Shown here piece after piece: positions 25,741 to 26,606 of a stretch of 26,606 nucleotides of DNA. Position numbers and translations under genes: made by a program. The notes beneath the pieces are model-generated. The model was not told the origin of the DNA. It made no database searches and worked only from the letters and a program-made list of their open reading frames with translations. Position 1 is the first letter of the stretch. The number at the start of each line of letters is the position of its first letter. The DNA is from an uncultured Bacilli bacterium (GTDB taxonomy: Bacteria; Bacillota_I; Bacilli_A; RFN20; CAG-631), in NCBI GenBank assembly GCA_934215405.1, contig CAKPZU010000016.1:1-26606 (forward strand). The letters are read 5' to 3'.

Positions 25741-26567
25741 TTTTTACTATACATTCCCTTTTTTACTAAATAAGGGAAGCTTTTTTTATTGATTTCATCA
25801 TCAAAGATTGAATTCATAATAATAACAAATAATAAATAAGAAAATGGTAAATAAATTAAACAGTAAACAATTGGAACTAATAATTGTATAGTTGTTGTTG
25901 GTATTAAGATTAAAAATAAAGGTAAAACGCAAATAATACTTACAAGAATTACCTTTGGTAAATACTTAAAATATATAATAAAGCTAAGTGATATTTTTTT
26001 GAATGTTGAATCATTATAAATTGCTGACATACATATACAAATAAAAAGAATAGGAATAAAAATAAAATAATTAATTATTTTAAAAACATAATATAAAAAG
26101 GAATTACTTATTAAATAATTAATTGCTAAGCTTTCAAGAACAAAATTAATAATGCCATATATTAAAAATAGAATTAAAAAGTCTTTAATATTTTCTTTTA
26201 TGCCCTTAAAAAAATCAGCTATTAAAAAGAATCCTTCATTAAAGGCTAGTTTTTTATATAGCCTAGAAAGGCCTGAAAAAACAATTCCAATAAAAAGAAT
26301 GGTAAGAATATTAAAACTATTATATATAAAATAAGCTTGCTTTATTTCTGAAAGCATTGTTTCTTCCTTTTTAATTATAATATTGTTTATTGTTAATAAA
26401 TTATAATATCTATATATTATAAAAGGTAAAAAACATATCATCATAATAAAAGCAATTATTAAAAGACTATTCCATTGGGTTTTTAAAATATCAAAGAATA
26501 GTTCTTTTCTATTTATTGGTAAATCAGCTATCGTAAAGTCCTTAACAATTTTTTTTGTTTTTTTCAT
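25737..26567 (-). CDS. Polytopic membrane protein, possibly DUF624/YesL-like
   Basis: 276 residues with about six hydrophobic segments (about 35-52, 85-105, 127-148, 160-185, 203-228 and 232-255) and short charged ends. The N-terminus, with LPINRKELFFDILKTQWNSLLIIAFIMMICFLP, resembles DUF624/YesL proteins, which often accompany carbohydrate ABC loci, but the likeness is weak and the protein is longer than typical YesL. AAGGAG 7 bases before the ATG supports the start. Only 39 bases of upstream sequence are in the window, so its own operon lies mostly to the right. It converges on the regulator gene. Function unknown. Confidence 0.65.
   Translation of the reverse strand: MKKTKKIVKDFTIADLPINRKELFFDILKTQWNSLLIIAFIMMICFLPFIIYRYYNLLTINNIIIKKEETMLSEIKQAYFIYNSFNILTILFIGIVFSGLSRLYKKLAFNEGFFLIADFFKGIKENIKDFLILFLIYGIINFVLESLAINYLISNSFLYYVFKIINYFIFIPILFICICMSAIYNDSTFKKISLSFIIYFKYLPKVILVSIICVLPLFLILIPTTTIQLLVPIVYCLIYLPFSYLLFVIIMNSIFDDEINKKSFPYLVKKGMYSKN
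25754..25787 (+). terminator. Intrinsic terminator of the regulator gene, inside the convergent gene
   Basis: TTCCCTT (25754-25760) pairs with AAGGGAA (25772-25778) around an 11-base loop, followed by GC and seven T (25781-25787). It lies 14 bases after the regulator stop and is wholly inside the last codons of the minus-strand membrane-protein gene. Confidence 0.82.
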
Positions 26568-26606
26568 GATTTTCTCCTTTTAATTAATAGATGAAAGAAA
26601 GCTTAA

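Overview
The window comes from a low-GC, visibly AT-rich Gram-positive bacterium, most likely a gut-type member of Bacillota/Bacilli (Erysipelotrichales- or RF39-like). This is an inference from the base composition, strong AGGAGG-type ribosome sites, Ser/Glu-rich surface linkers, a CcpA-type cre site, a carbohydrate ABC system without its own ATPase, and relics of DUF4143 and DUF3791 gut-Firmicute families. TGA is a real stop here: the binding-protein gene and the next permease overlap as ATGA. Tryptophan is TGG, so genetic code 11 applies.

Left edge (1-1650): the tail of a plus-strand gene with its terminator, then a minus-strand DUF4143-type ATPase that is a decayed gene. It has an in-frame TAA at codon 7 and a changed Walker B acid. 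An exact 18-bp direct repeat lies upstream of it.

Housekeeping-like operon (1652-6769, minus): SNF2/SWIM helicase, then uridine kinase, then VTC-domain polyphosphate polymerase, then DUF4956 membrane protein. The last three overlap or nearly overlap and end in a strong intrinsic terminator. Between this operon and the next (6770-7482) lie two small genes that standard ORF calling misses. One is broken by a +1 frameshift in a homopolymer. The other is a DUF3791 gene with a good ribosome site in front of ATA instead of ATG.

Glycan-utilisation locus (7483-24716, minus, about 17 kb): a closely packed run of nine genes. In order of transcription they are a cytoplasmic GH2 glycosidase, a sugar-binding protein, two MalF/MalG-type permeases, two paralogous very large lipoproteins with a predicted alpha/alpha-barrel catalytic half, and three secreted multi-module proteins. 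Those last three carry at least eight related beta-sandwich modules, all with a D-x-(D/N)-N-(Y/F) core motif. Two of them end in an unusual KKGCKG-hydrophobic-KKK tail. The locus ends in an intrinsic terminator. Divergently transcribed from it is a PocR-AraC regulator, and the shared intergenic region holds a perfect cre site and a 24-bp palindrome. A polytopic membrane protein, possibly of the DUF624/YesL type, converges on the regulator.

The working model, which is inference: an extracellular polysaccharide is captured by the modular surface proteins and cut by the two lipoproteins. Oligosaccharides are then taken up by the ABC transporter, using an ATPase encoded elsewhere, and finished by the GH2 enzyme. 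PocR-AraC would respond to the sugar and CcpA would apply catabolite repression. The substrate cannot be read from the sequence. The two lipoproteins and the tail motif are the parts I could not assign to a known family and are the best candidates for something undescribed.
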